A program made the translations under genes and the position numbers. Positions 30,090 to 37,114 of a stretch of DNA of 37,114 nt are shown here, piece by piece. Position 1 is the stretch's first letter. Each line of letters begins with the position of its first letter. The notes beneath the pieces were generated by a model that was not told where the DNA came from, ran no database searches, and was given only the letters and a program-made list of their open reading frames with translations. Source of the stretch: Chloroflexota bacterium (GTDB lineage: Bacteria > Chloroflexota > Anaerolineae > Anaerolineales > Villigracilaceae); NCBI GenBank assembly GCA_021824575.1, contig JAKAKJ010000096.1, positions 1 through 37,114 of the forward strand, written 5' to 3'.

Positions 30090-30441
30090 TGGGGAAAGAT
30101 GAAGTTCCGCCAGGATTTGTCTGTTTTGGAATAATGCGCGCTGCAAACACGGTCGGAGATATCCATCTCTGATGTTTAAGAATTAAAATCCGAATTAAGG
30201 AGAGACAGGTTCAAGACGCAGAATTTGACGAAGATTCCACTTATCGCCCCAACAGTTGCGCCAACGAATATGCCAAAGATATTACATGCCCCCTAAAGCC
30301 TATTATGAACCCGGCTCGAATGTGCTAGACTTCGGGCATGGAACGAAAAGGTTGCCTGAGCAGTGTGAATGCTGAAGGATTACACAGCAAAAATTCGCGC
30401 AGACACCGCACCCGAAGGATATCAGCAAACGACTTTTCAGA
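30090..30441. other. Intergenic stretch without a convincing gene
   Basis: Between the divergent recG and first L,D-transpeptidase genes. The minus strand has a 36-codon hydrophobic frame (about 30285-30178, NIFGIFVGATVGAISGIF) without a start codon, possibly a lost membrane protein. No strong promoter or terminator is visible, and the transpeptidase ATG has no clear ribosome-binding site. Confidence 0.4.
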
Positions 30442-31497
30442 ATGAATGACAGACCTTCCGTAACACGGCGCGACTTTCTCAAATTGAGCGGATTGGGGCT
30501 TCTCGGTTTATCCCTGCCAGGCTTTACGCAAAGAGCGGCGCATTCGCCGCTCAATCTATTTTCGCAGGATTTTTTGGATGCCCAGCAGGGACGCGTCACA
30601 ACCCGCCTGATCTGGCTTTATGACAAGCCGTCCTTAAAAGCCAATTCAGTAAAGATGTACTGGCGCGATTCGGTGTTACCCATCACGGATGTCACAGTCA
30701 GCGATGACGTGAATGCTTACAACCGCGTTTGGTACCAGATTGGCAATGAAGGCTTTGCTTATTCCGGCACGATTCAACCCGTTCGCACGATTCTCAATAC
30801 GCCGACGATGAATATTCCAACAAGCGGAGTCCTCGGCGAAGTCACCGTCCCGTTCACGGACGCGCATGAGAACGCCGACGCAAAATCCGCAGCGGCTTAT
30901 CGGATGTATTACGAAACCACACATTGGATTTTGTCTGCAGCCAAATCAGCGGATGGGAATATTTGGTATCAGGTGCTGGACGACAAATGGAACAAACGCT
31001 ATTACGCGCCCGGCGAGCATCTTCGCATCATCCCGGACGAGGAACTGGCTCCCATTTCCCCAAACGTCCCCGACACCCAAAAGCGAATCCAGGTGCAATT
31101 GGACAATCAACTTGTATTTGCTTATGAAAATGACAATCCGGTTTTCGCGACGCGCGCTTCGAGCGGAGCGCAATTCCGCGATGGGACATATTCGACCCCA
31201 ACCGGCTCGTTCATGACCTATCATAAACGTCCGACACGCCACATGGCTGCTGGTGACCTGACATCCGACGGCTACGACCTGCCCGGCGTGCCGTGGGTAA
31301 TGTACATCAACGAAGCTGGCGTTTCGCTGCACGGAACCTTCTGGCACAATGACTTCGGCCATCCACACAGCCACGGATGTGTGAACTTGAGCATTGCATC
31401 CGCCAAATGGCTTTTTCGCTGGACAACGCCGGTTGTCCCACCGGCCGATCAGTTTGCGTATGAACCAAAAGGCACGCTGGTTGAAATTGTGAAATGA
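30442..31497 (+). CDS. Tat-exported L,D-transpeptidase (YkuD family), first of a tandem pair
   Basis: A 351-residue secreted enzyme. The N-terminus has a twin-arginine signal (VTRRDFLKLSG, R9-R10, then a Leu/Gly-rich hydrophobic stretch). Residues about 50-210 hold SH3-like segments (RVWYQIGNEGFAYSG, IWYQVLDDKWNKRYYAPGEHLR). The C-terminal YkuD domain (about 215-351) has HGTFWHNDFGHPHSHGCVNLS with catalytic C313. Such enzymes form 3-3 peptidoglycan crosslinks or attach proteins. Tat export suggests folding before export. The second gene encodes a paralogue, 196 bases downstream. Confidence 0.9.
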   Translation: MNDRPSVTRRDFLKLSGLGLLGLSLPGFTQRAAHSPLNLFSQDFLDAQQGRVTTRLIWLYDKPSLKANSVKMYWRDSVLPITDVTVSDDVNAYNRVWYQIGNEGFAYSGTIQPVRTILNTPTMNIPTSGVLGEVTVPFTDAHENADAKSAAAYRMYYETTHWILSAAKSADGNIWYQVLDDKWNKRYYAPGEHLRIIPDEELAPISPNVPDTQKRIQVQLDNQLVFAYENDNPVFATRASSGAQFRDGTYSTPTGSFMTYHKRPTRHMAAGDLTSDGYDLPGVPWVMYINEAGVSLHGTFWHNDFGHPHSHGCVNLSIASAKWLFRWTTPVVPPADQFAYEPKGTLVEIVK

Positions 31498-31502
31498 ACA
31501 AG

Positions 31503-31610
31503 ATGTCACCGCGAGGAGCCAAGCGGTGCAGCGGTCTCAAGAATCAATAAAAATTGTTTGGCTGAAGTGCGAGATCGCCACACCACGAAGAACGCGGCTC
31601 GCAATGACAT
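31503..31610. repeat. MITE-like inverted-repeat element, copy 2
   Basis: A 108-bp element with ends ATGTCACCGCGAGGAGC and CGGCTCGCAATGACAT, sharing the ATGTCA-GCGAGGAGC termini with the element at 14202-14296. It lies 6 bases after the first transpeptidase stop. The inner sequence differs, with an AT-rich centre. Confidence 0.65.
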
Positions 31611-31693
31611 GAAGAAGTGGTAAGAATTGTATTAGACTTGTCACTATCCCATTTCTTGAGCCCTTTAAATCAGATACAATCCAGTTACACAAA

Positions 31694-32725
31694 ATGACAG
31701 CCTTCCCTTTATCACGCCGCGATTTTCTCAGACTTTCAGGCGCAGGTTTGCTCGGCGCAGTGCTCGCCGAACTGCGACTCGACCGTGTCCTCGCCGCATC
31801 GGTGAAACAGGCGCGCACCACCTTGAGCGGAATCAGTCTGTACAGCGAGCCATCCTACAAATCCAAACAGCTTTACATCTTCAACCGGGACCAGGTGGTG
31901 GATGTCCTTGGACAAACCGCCGGCGATTATGGAAATCCATACAACAACATCTGGTTTCAAATTGATAAAGGCTATGCCTATTCCGGTTTTCTTCAGCCGG
32001 TGGAAACAAATTATCAAAAGCCCATCTTCGATATTCCCGCCGCAGGACAATTGGGCGAGATCACGGTTCCATACAGCGACACGCATATTGATTCGAGCAC
32101 CTGGTCGGATCGCGGTTATCGCGTCTATTATGCAACGACGCATTGGGTGACGGGCGTTGCTGTCAACCGTTACGAAAAAACAATCTGGTACAAAATCTAC
32201 GATAGCGAAATTCACAACTCACTTTATGTCCAGGCTTCGGATATGCGCCTCGTGCCAAACGATGAATTGTCTCCGCTTTCGACCAATGTTCCTGCTTCCG
32301 AAAAACATATTTACGTGGATGTTGCCACACAATTAGTCACCGCGTTCGAAGGCGATAAATCCGTGTTGACGGCGCGTTGTTCCAGCGGAGGCAAAGGTAC
32401 GCGGACGCCGCTCGGCGATTTTTTGACATTCCACAAAGGCCCGACCATCCACATGACCAATGACGGCGCGGCCGGCGCGGGTCGCGGTTATGATCTGCCG
32501 GGCGTGCCGTGGGTCTCATTCTTCACCGGAACCGGCGACTCATTTCACGGCACGTACTGGCACAACGATTACGGTCAGCCGCGCAGTCATGGATGCGTGA
32601 ACCTGCTTCCAGTCGACGCGAAATTCATTTATCGCTGGACCCTGCCCGAAGTCCCGGTTGATGTTCAATATCTCTACAAGCCCGGTGAGGGGACGAACGT
32701 CCAGATCGTTTCGTCGAATTCATAA
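31694..32725 (+). CDS. Tat-exported L,D-transpeptidase (YkuD family), second of a tandem pair
   Basis: A 343-residue paralogue of the upstream gene. Twin-arginine signal LSRRDFLRLSG (R8-R9), then SH3-like segments (NNIWFQIDKGYAYSG, TIWYKIYDSEIHNSLYVQASDMR), and the YkuD domain with FHGTYWHNDYGQPRSHGCVNLL and catalytic C301. The shared RxVYYxTTHW and GYDLPGVPWV segments show recent common ancestry. TACAAT at 31675-31680 could be its own -10 box. The next small gene follows by 9 bases, so they are likely co-transcribed. Confidence 0.9.
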   Translation: MTAFPLSRRDFLRLSGAGLLGAVLAELRLDRVLAASVKQARTTLSGISLYSEPSYKSKQLYIFNRDQVVDVLGQTAGDYGNPYNNIWFQIDKGYAYSGFLQPVETNYQKPIFDIPAAGQLGEITVPYSDTHIDSSTWSDRGYRVYYATTHWVTGVAVNRYEKTIWYKIYDSEIHNSLYVQASDMRLVPNDELSPLSTNVPASEKHIYVDVATQLVTAFEGDKSVLTARCSSGGKGTRTPLGDFLTFHKGPTIHMTNDGAAGAGRGYDLPGVPWVSFFTGTGDSFHGTYWHNDYGQPRSHGCVNLLPVDAKFIYRWTLPEVPVDVQYLYKPGEGTNVQIVSSNS

Positions 32726-32734
32726 GGAATCATC

Positions 32735-33166
32735 ATGACAAGGCAACCTTTATTCGCTGGCCTCGTCGTAGACGAGAATGATCGCGCCGTCGAAGCAACG
32801 ACAGTTGGCGAAGAACCTTTTTATGTAATTGACGATGCGGGCTTTCGCCGTCACATTCCTGCAGAGCAGGTGGATCGCCAGGTGCTGACACAGATGCAGG
32901 ATATGATGAAAGGCAGTGAAGATTACATTTCCGAGCAGACTGCCAAGATGTTGGGGCAGGAGGATATTTTTACGAAAGCCGCCATCGAACAACAACTCAA
33001 GAACATGGATCAGCAATTCGATGCGTTGATGCAACAGGGCATACCCGAAGAAGGACGCGCCTATCTTGGAATGCTCGGCTTCAAAGTAGTCATCAATTAT
33101 CACGGCGATGTTCTGCGGATTGAACAGCCTGGCGCATCCGATGATGACGGGGGCGAAGAAGAATAA
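32735..33166 (+). CDS. Conserved hypothetical acidic protein
   Basis: A 143-residue protein I do not recognise by name. It starts with FAGLVVDENDRAVEATTVGEEPFYVIDDAGFRRHIPAEQVD, a beta-rich part, then a helical middle (LTQMQDMMKGSEDYISEQTAKML, AAIEQQLKNMDQQFDALMQQG) and ends in an acidic tail DDDGGEEE. No signal peptide or metal motif. AAGGAA precedes the ATG, and a terminator starts at its stop codon. Coupled to the transpeptidase gene by position. Confidence 0.6.
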   Translation: MTRQPLFAGLVVDENDRAVEATTVGEEPFYVIDDAGFRRHIPAEQVDRQVLTQMQDMMKGSEDYISEQTAKMLGQEDIFTKAAIEQQLKNMDQQFDALMQQGIPEEGRAYLGMLGFKVVINYHGDVLRIEQPGASDDDGGEEE

Positions 33167-33188
33167 AAGCAGGTAAAAGCCTGCTTTT
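33165..33188 (+). terminator. Rho-independent terminator
   Basis: AAAAGCAGG-TAAAAG-CCTGCTTTT, a 9-bp stem overlapping the stop codon of the preceding gene, then CTGTT. Confidence 0.75.
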
Positions 33189-33216
33189 CTGTTCGTTTAA
33201 TTTATGAGGAGAAGCG

Positions 33217-33669
33217 ATGTCAAAGTTTCTTGTCAATTCGCGCTATATGGCATGGGTGGGAATCGTCTGCCTTCTACTGGCTTCAGCAGCCGCCTTTGGT
33301 TGGGGCGCTCTCAAGACTTTTCATGTGATTCAATTGGTGGTGGAAACCGTTGGCAAAGATTCGGCCATCACTATTGAATTTATCGAACTGGTTGACAGCC
33401 TTCTCATCTCAATAACCTTGTTCATTTTTTCTGTAAGCCTGTATGAGATGTTCATCGGGGATTTGTCCCTGCCCACATGGATGATCGCCCACGACCTGCA
33501 CGAACTCAAATCCAAGCTAAGCAGTATGATTGTGTTGGTTATGGCAGTCAAGTTTGTAGAATCACTTTTCGTAGCTGGCGATACGGCTGACTTATTGCGT
33601 CAATCTGCGGCAATCTCGATCTTGTCCGCTGTGTTGATTGCATTTGGCTACTTGGGGAAAAAGGAATAA
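33217..33669 (+). CDS. yqhA: UPF0114 (YqhA) family membrane protein
   Basis: A 150-residue protein with four hydrophobic segments. It matches YqhA in layout: an N-terminal SRYMAWVGIVCLLLASAAAFGWG helix, FIELVDSLLISITLFIFSVSLYEMFIGDL, then ELKSKLSSMIVLVMAVKFVESLF and a final helix. Function is not established in the family; a transport or stress role has been suggested. GAGGAG lies before the ATG. The MFS gene starts 2 bases after its stop, so both are translated from one message. Confidence 0.8.
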   Translation: MSKFLVNSRYMAWVGIVCLLLASAAAFGWGALKTFHVIQLVVETVGKDSAITIEFIELVDSLLISITLFIFSVSLYEMFIGDLSLPTWMIAHDLHELKSKLSSMIVLVMAVKFVESLFVAGDTADLLRQSAAISILSAVLIAFGYLGKKE

Positions 33670-33670
33670 G

Positions 33671-34882
33671 GTGAACAATAAATCATCGCTTCAAAGTTTG
33701 CCGCGCAATATTTGGGCCGTAACACTCACATCATTCTTCACCGATGTCTCTTCGGAGATGATCTTCAATCTCGTCCCGTTGTTTCTCGCCAATGTGCTGG
33801 GCGTCGGGACGGCGATCATCGGTTTGATTGACGGCATTGCTGAAACGACCGCCAGCCTGATGAAAGTCTACGCGGGTTCGCTCTCCGATAAACTTGGCGG
33901 GCGCAAATGGCTGGCTGTCGCCGGTTATGCACTTTCCACGATTTCAAAACCTTTTCTTTTTGTTGCAGCTTCCTGGGAATGGGTGCTCGGTGTTCGGTTT
34001 TCAGATCGGCTCGGAAAGGGAATCCGCACAGCGCCGCGCGACGCGTTGGTTGCGGACAGCATTGACGATAAACAGCGCGGACTGGCTTTCGGCGTTCACC
34101 GCGCGGGAGATACTGCCGGTGCATTTCTGGGACTTGGGCTGGCTGCGCTCGTCGTCTGGTTGACCGAAGCGAACGGCCTTGATCTCACAAGACATACATT
34201 CCAAATTGCTGTGTTGATTAGTTTCATCCCGGCCGTGCTTGGCGTATTGGTATTGATCGCTGGCGCAAGCGATGTTCCGATGAAGACAAAACGCACTTCG
34301 GCCCTGCCATCGTTTGAAGGGCTTGATATCCGCTTCAAGCTTTTTCTGTCGGTGGTTGTGTTATTCACGCTTGGAAACTCATCGGATTCGTTCATCATTC
34401 TTTTGGGTCAGAATCGCGGACTGGATGTTGTCCAAATCATGTTGATGCTGATGACATTCAATTTTGTCTACGCCGCGCTTGCGGGCCCGCTTGGTTCGTG
34501 GTCCGATAAAATCGGACGCCGCCGTTTGATTATCGGCGGGTGGATCGCCTATGGATTGGTTTATCTCGGCCTCGCGCTGTCTCACGCGGGATGGCATGTT
34601 TGGGTCTTGTATGGCTTGTACGGAATCTACTACGCCGCTACGGAAGGCGCGGCTCGCGCGCTCGTTGCCGACTTTGTCCCCGTGGAGCGGCGCGGCACTG
34701 CATACGGACTCTACAACGCCGCCATCGGACTCGCCGCATTGCCTGCTTCCGTTATCGCAGGCGTGTTGTGGCAGGGCGTCGGCACGTGGACAGGATTCGG
34801 CGCGTCCGCTCCGTTTTATTTCGGCGCGGCGCTGGCGTTGCTGGCTGGATTTTTGTTTTGGAAATTGGTGCCTGCAAAGTAG
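33671..34882 (+). CDS. Major facilitator superfamily transporter
   Basis: A 403-residue protein with about 12 membrane helices. MFS motif A occurs in both halves (GSLSDKLGGRKW and GSWSDKIGRRRL). Also visible are FTDVSSEMIFNLVPLFLANVLG, DRLGKGIRTAPRDALVAD and FGVHRAGDTAGAFLG. The type is drug/proton or sugar antiporter-like; substrate unknown. The GTG at 33671 is chosen as start because AAAGGA lies just upstream and it follows the yqhA stop; an ATG start at 33638 would overlap yqhA and add an unlikely segment. Confidence 0.85.
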   Translation: MNNKSSLQSLPRNIWAVTLTSFFTDVSSEMIFNLVPLFLANVLGVGTAIIGLIDGIAETTASLMKVYAGSLSDKLGGRKWLAVAGYALSTISKPFLFVAASWEWVLGVRFSDRLGKGIRTAPRDALVADSIDDKQRGLAFGVHRAGDTAGAFLGLGLAALVVWLTEANGLDLTRHTFQIAVLISFIPAVLGVLVLIAGASDVPMKTKRTSALPSFEGLDIRFKLFLSVVVLFTLGNSSDSFIILLGQNRGLDVVQIMLMLMTFNFVYAALAGPLGSWSDKIGRRRLIIGGWIAYGLVYLGLALSHAGWHVWVLYGLYGIYYAATEGAARALVADFVPVERRGTAYGLYNAAIGLAALPASVIAGVLWQGVGTWTGFGASAPFYFGAALALLAGFLFWKLVPAK

Positions 34883-34904
34883 TACGTGTTTATCGCGCCG
34901 GGCG

Positions 34905-34980
34905 AAGGCCGCTAGATCGAAGTCGAGGCGTATAGTATCTGCTCTGCCTTTCGACTGCGCTTCGCTCAAGGCGACGAAAA
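34905..34980. repeat. Degenerate inverted-repeat element
   Basis: Contains AGTCGAGGCG facing GCCTTTCGACT, and the segment TTTCGACTGCGCTTCGCTCAA, typical of interspersed palindromes in this kind of genome. Located in the 131-bp gap after the MFS gene. Confidence 0.35.
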
Positions 34981-35013
34981 TATTTGTCGAGCTCATTTGG
35001 AATTGGAGACAAA

Positions 35014-35199
35014 ATGAAAATCGTATTGAACATTATTGGCGTCTTATGTCTTCTGCCCGGTATCATCTTTTTCCTGCAAGGAATTAACATCCTGCCCGGA
35101 AGTTTTATGACTGGTCAAACTCAATGGGCTATCAATGGCGGAATCCTGATCATCGTCGGCGCGGGATTGTTATGGTTTGCAAATCGTCGCAAGGCATGA
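35014..35199 (+). CDS. Small two-helix membrane protein
   Basis: A 61-residue protein with two hydrophobic helices (IVLNIIGVLCLLPGIIFFLQGI and INGGILIIVGAGLLWFA), a short polar loop with LPGSFMTGQTQW between them and a basic end NRRKA. The ATG at 35014 follows TTGGAG. Similar small proteins are widespread; function unknown. Confidence 0.7.
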   Translation: MKIVLNIIGVLCLLPGIIFFLQGINILPGSFMTGQTQWAINGGILIIVGAGLLWFANRRKA

Positions 35200-35270
35200 G
35201 CAAGCAACCTGACAAACGAGTTTTTCGTATAATCCTGTAATCGGTAAAATTTATTGGCAAGGATGACAAC

Positions 35271-35675
35271 ATGCGAAGATATGGCAGATACAGATATGTT
35301 CCCAGATTTGCCCGACCGTGGCGCCCGTTCCACGGAGCGATCTGGTTAATCGGTCTCGGCATCCTGTTTTTCTTTGGACACTTTTGGCCGGGCATTTTAT
35401 TGTTGATCGGATTGAGCATGATCCTCGAAGCGGTCTTTCGCGGATCGGCAACACAGTGGCCGCAGAATCCGCCGCCGGCATCCGCATCTTTTTCGCCTCC
35501 CGCCGCGTCGACACCGGCTCCCGCGCCTGCTGCGCCAGTCCATCGGATTGATGTGCTTCCCGCCGTATGTCCACGTTGCGGCGGACCAATCCGTTCCTAT
35601 GAAGTCAGATGGACAGGCGCACAATCAGCGGCCTGCCCATACTGCGGCTCGAACCTGCCGATGAAGCAGCAATAA
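35271..35675 (+). CDS. Membrane protein with C-terminal zinc ribbon
   Basis: A 134-residue protein. A basic start (MRRYGRYRYVPRFARPWRPF) leads into one or two hydrophobic helices (GAIWLIGLGILFFFGHFWPGILLLIGLSMI). A Pro/Ala-rich linker (about 68-92) ends in a zinc ribbon with CPRCGG and CPYCGS pairs (four cysteines, about 98-127). AAGGATG precedes the ATG. Function unknown; the layout suggests a membrane-tethered metal-binding module. Confidence 0.7.
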   Translation: MRRYGRYRYVPRFARPWRPFHGAIWLIGLGILFFFGHFWPGILLLIGLSMILEAVFRGSATQWPQNPPPASASFSPPAASTPAPAPAAPVHRIDVLPAVCPRCGGPIRSYEVRWTGAQSAACPYCGSNLPMKQQ

Positions 35676-35692
35676 GCCCCTGAATTGAATAT

Positions 35693-35821
35693 GTGAGATG
35701 GAAAACTTGCAGGAGCGAGGAATTGTTTCTCGGTAACTTTTTCACTTGCCGCAAGGATGCGTTTGTTCGCCCAATAATTATAATTGTAGATGAGGAGAAC
35801 ATCTTGAAGGTTTATGATGAA
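35693..35821 (-). pseudogene. Remnant of a DinB-family gene (N-terminal part)
   Basis: The minus strand encodes INLQDVLLIYNYNYWANKRI and ASEKVTEKQFLAPASFP, the start of DinB-fold proteins, then homology stops near 35693. The position of the start codon now reads ATC/ATA rather than ATG after an AAAGGAG ribosome-binding site. About two thirds of the gene and the metal-binding histidines are gone. Confidence 0.6.
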
Positions 35822-35892
35822 TCTCCTTTGTTTCCAAAATTGTACGGCGCTCAACATTGAAACAACAAATAAAACAACTGACTTGTGTTCTT

Positions 35893-36675
35893 TCAAACCG
35901 GCTTAAATCCGAAGGTCATTTTGACACATAGGTCGGAAGAAAAGGCGACGCCTTCCTTGCGGGATTCTGCATCTGCAATTGCGGACTTGATTTTCCCGAT
36001 TCCGGACTTGTATGCATCATCAGAAAGTGTTGCCAGCTGCGAAGTCGCATTCTTTTTCAGGAAGGGGTCATTCAATACGTCTCTGCCGTGATAGACATCG
36101 CGGATTTGTTCCACGACTTCCGTTGTAATATCCTGAAAGCCTTCCTCTGCAAGCCAATCCTGGATCGTTCGGCGGGATGGGAAACGCCGCAGGTCCATCG
36201 CCAGAACGCCATCAAAATAATCATACACATACCAATGGTCATCGCCGCTATGCGGATCAGAACCGACCACGGCCAGCACTCCGCCCGGTCTTACGGTGCG
36301 AAACGATTCTGCAATGAACGATTGCACATCACCAAAGTGGTGGATGGCATCCACACAGTAAACAAAGTCAAAGGAGTTGTCGCAGTAGGGGAGGCGAATG
36401 GCCGAACCCTGTGTCAATTTCAGTTGAGCTGATTGTTTGCCCGCCTCATGCAACATCTTTGCGGAGAAATCCAACCCGTACAACCCATTGGTCAGAGAGT
36501 CAAGCAGATTCAACCAATGGCCTGTGCCACATCCTGCTTCAAGGATGCGCTGTGCCTTAACTCGTTCTGCCAGCGCCAGCAATGCCCGGCTGCGTTCTTG
36601 GGATGGGTCAGATGAGTATCGCTGGTTGTATTCCGAGGCGATTTGATCGTAATCAAGGCGTGGAATTTTTGACAT
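35893..36675 (-). CDS. SAM-dependent class I methyltransferase
   Basis: A 260-residue protein with a Methyltransf_11-type core: motif I ILEAGCGTGHWL, acidic GLDFSAKML, GSAIRLPYCDNSFDFVYCVDAIHHF and RTVRPGGVLAVVG. The C-terminal 100 residues (VYDYFDGVLAMDLRRFPSRR, YHGRDVLNDPFLKKNATSQL) are a cap likely to bind the substrate. It resembles UbiE-like and small-molecule methyltransferases; substrate unknown. It has its own unit and no clear ribosome-binding site. Confidence 0.8.
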   Translation of the reverse strand: MSKIPRLDYDQIASEYNQRYSSDPSQERSRALLALAERVKAQRILEAGCGTGHWLNLLDSLTNGLYGLDFSAKMLHEAGKQSAQLKLTQGSAIRLPYCDNSFDFVYCVDAIHHFGDVQSFIAESFRTVRPGGVLAVVGSDPHSGDDHWYVYDYFDGVLAMDLRRFPSRRTIQDWLAEEGFQDITTEVVEQIRDVYHGRDVLNDPFLKKNATSQLATLSDDAYKSGIGKIKSAIADAESRKEGVAFSSDLCVKMTFGFKPV

Positions 36676-36735
36676 GGAGAATTTTCAAGTGTGGAATGCT
36701 TTGTCATCCCAACGCTGAGCATTGATACGAAAACA

Positions 36736-36990
36736 TTATACTGATGCTTTTGATGAAATAAAACTCACAAATTTTTGGGCAACATCAGTCACAATTATTT
36801 TTGGAAGAATTCCATCTTTCTTTGAATTATGAGCTATCCTTCTGTCTGGTTCATATAAGTCTTCAAAATCGTCTAGGCTCGAGCTAATTCTGATTAACCC
36901 TCGACCAATTAGATCCCCGCACTCCATCTTAAATTCATCTTTCGAAAGATCTCCATCGGTCTTTTCAGAAAAAATATTGTATAGCTCATA
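36736..36990 (-). pseudogene. 3' fragment of an unidentified gene
   Basis: An 84-codon open frame bounded upstream by TAA at 36991-36993. It reads CGDLIGRGLIRISSSLDDFE and DLYEPDRRIAHNSKKDGILP, with an internal ATG at 36927 that would give 63 residues. Sense-like composition continues upstream of that ATG until the stop, which suggests a truncated or interrupted gene. It is AT-richer than the neighbours. Family not recognised. Confidence 0.4.
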
Positions 36991-37040
36991 TTACAGCGCA
37001 AGGTTGGTAGCATAGAATTTGAATAACGTGAAATGAAGAA

Positions 37041-37097
37041 GGCATGGTATCTTTCTCCAAACACTGCCAGGTGGAAGGAGACGAAGAATACCATGCC
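37041..37097. repeat. Inverted repeat around a possible start codon at the window end
   Basis: GGCATGGTAT (37041-37050) and ATACCATGCC (37088-37097) are perfect complements. Partial pairing continues inward (CTTTCTCC with GGAGACGAAG). The right arm contains the ATG at 37093. Confidence 0.5.
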
Positions 37098-37114
37098 CAG
37101 AGAAATTGTAACCG
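37093..37114 (+). CDS. Possible gene start running off the window
   Basis: ATG at 37093 begins MPREIVT and continues past the edge. GGAAGGAG lies about 12 bases upstream. The start sits inside the inverted repeat, as in some mobile-element genes or regulated genes. Too short to identify. Confidence 0.25.

Overview
The window reads as chromosome of a bacterium from Chloroflexota, most likely class Anaerolineae. This is an inference from gene content and order: a divergent rpmB / Asp23-FakA-DegV block, a serine hydroxymethyltransferase-GcvT fusion, RecG with a long extra N-terminus beside coaD and a coiled-coil cell-division-type gene, Tat-exported L,D-transpeptidases, and several families of short palindromic repeats. 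Most genes are moderately GC-rich. The 14.8-19.1 kb stretch is visibly AT-richer and looks acquired.

Layout. 1-2.3 kb: 5' end of a GalE-like gene, gatA and gatC, rpmB (all minus). 2.4-6.3 kb (plus): Asp23/YloU, FakA (DAK2), DegV/FakB (a fatty-acid kinase set), then a KamB/NpmA-like 16S rRNA A1408 methyltransferase whose ribosome-binding site lies in a perfect 12-bp hairpin. 6.3-8.5 kb (minus): Pol I-type 5'-3' exonuclease, cupin, FAH-family hydrolase. 8.6 kb: tRNA-Val(TAC) with promoter and terminator. 8.7-10.6 kb (minus): secreted PKD-domain protein behind a structured, terminator-like leader. 11.0-14.1 kb (plus): the 1035-residue SHMT-GcvT fusion.

14.1-20.4 kb is the accessory region. The 3' end of gcvT is repeated twice downstream. 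Between the copies lies a gene of five 18-residue Q/E/K/L/R repeats. Next comes a translationally coupled pair: a GHKL (MORC/MutL-like) ATPase with a PD-(D/E)xK nuclease-like domain, and a DNA methyltransferase. This is a predicted ATP-dependent restriction-modification system. A TspO-like gene follows, flanked by two decayed copies of a P-loop sequence.

20.4-30.1 kb: PLP desulfurase-like enzyme, family 2 glycosyltransferase, metal-dependent amidohydrolase, SnoaL-like and SMP-30 proteins, then recG, coaD and a SepIVA/DivIVA-like coiled-coil gene. 30.4-37.1 kb: two tandem Tat-dependent L,D-transpeptidases, small membrane proteins, an MFS transporter, a DinB remnant, a SAM methyltransferase and a broken gene at the end.

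Themes across the window: (i) palindromes of the form GTAGGGGCGA...TCGCCC sit between genes and also in frame inside gatA and the SHMT-GcvT linker; (ii) three genes (gatC, recG, amidohydrolase) have a -10 box exactly 6 nt before the ATG and so are probably read from leaderless mRNAs; (iii) larger inverted repeats recur between genes. All calls come from reading the sequence; no database search was possible.
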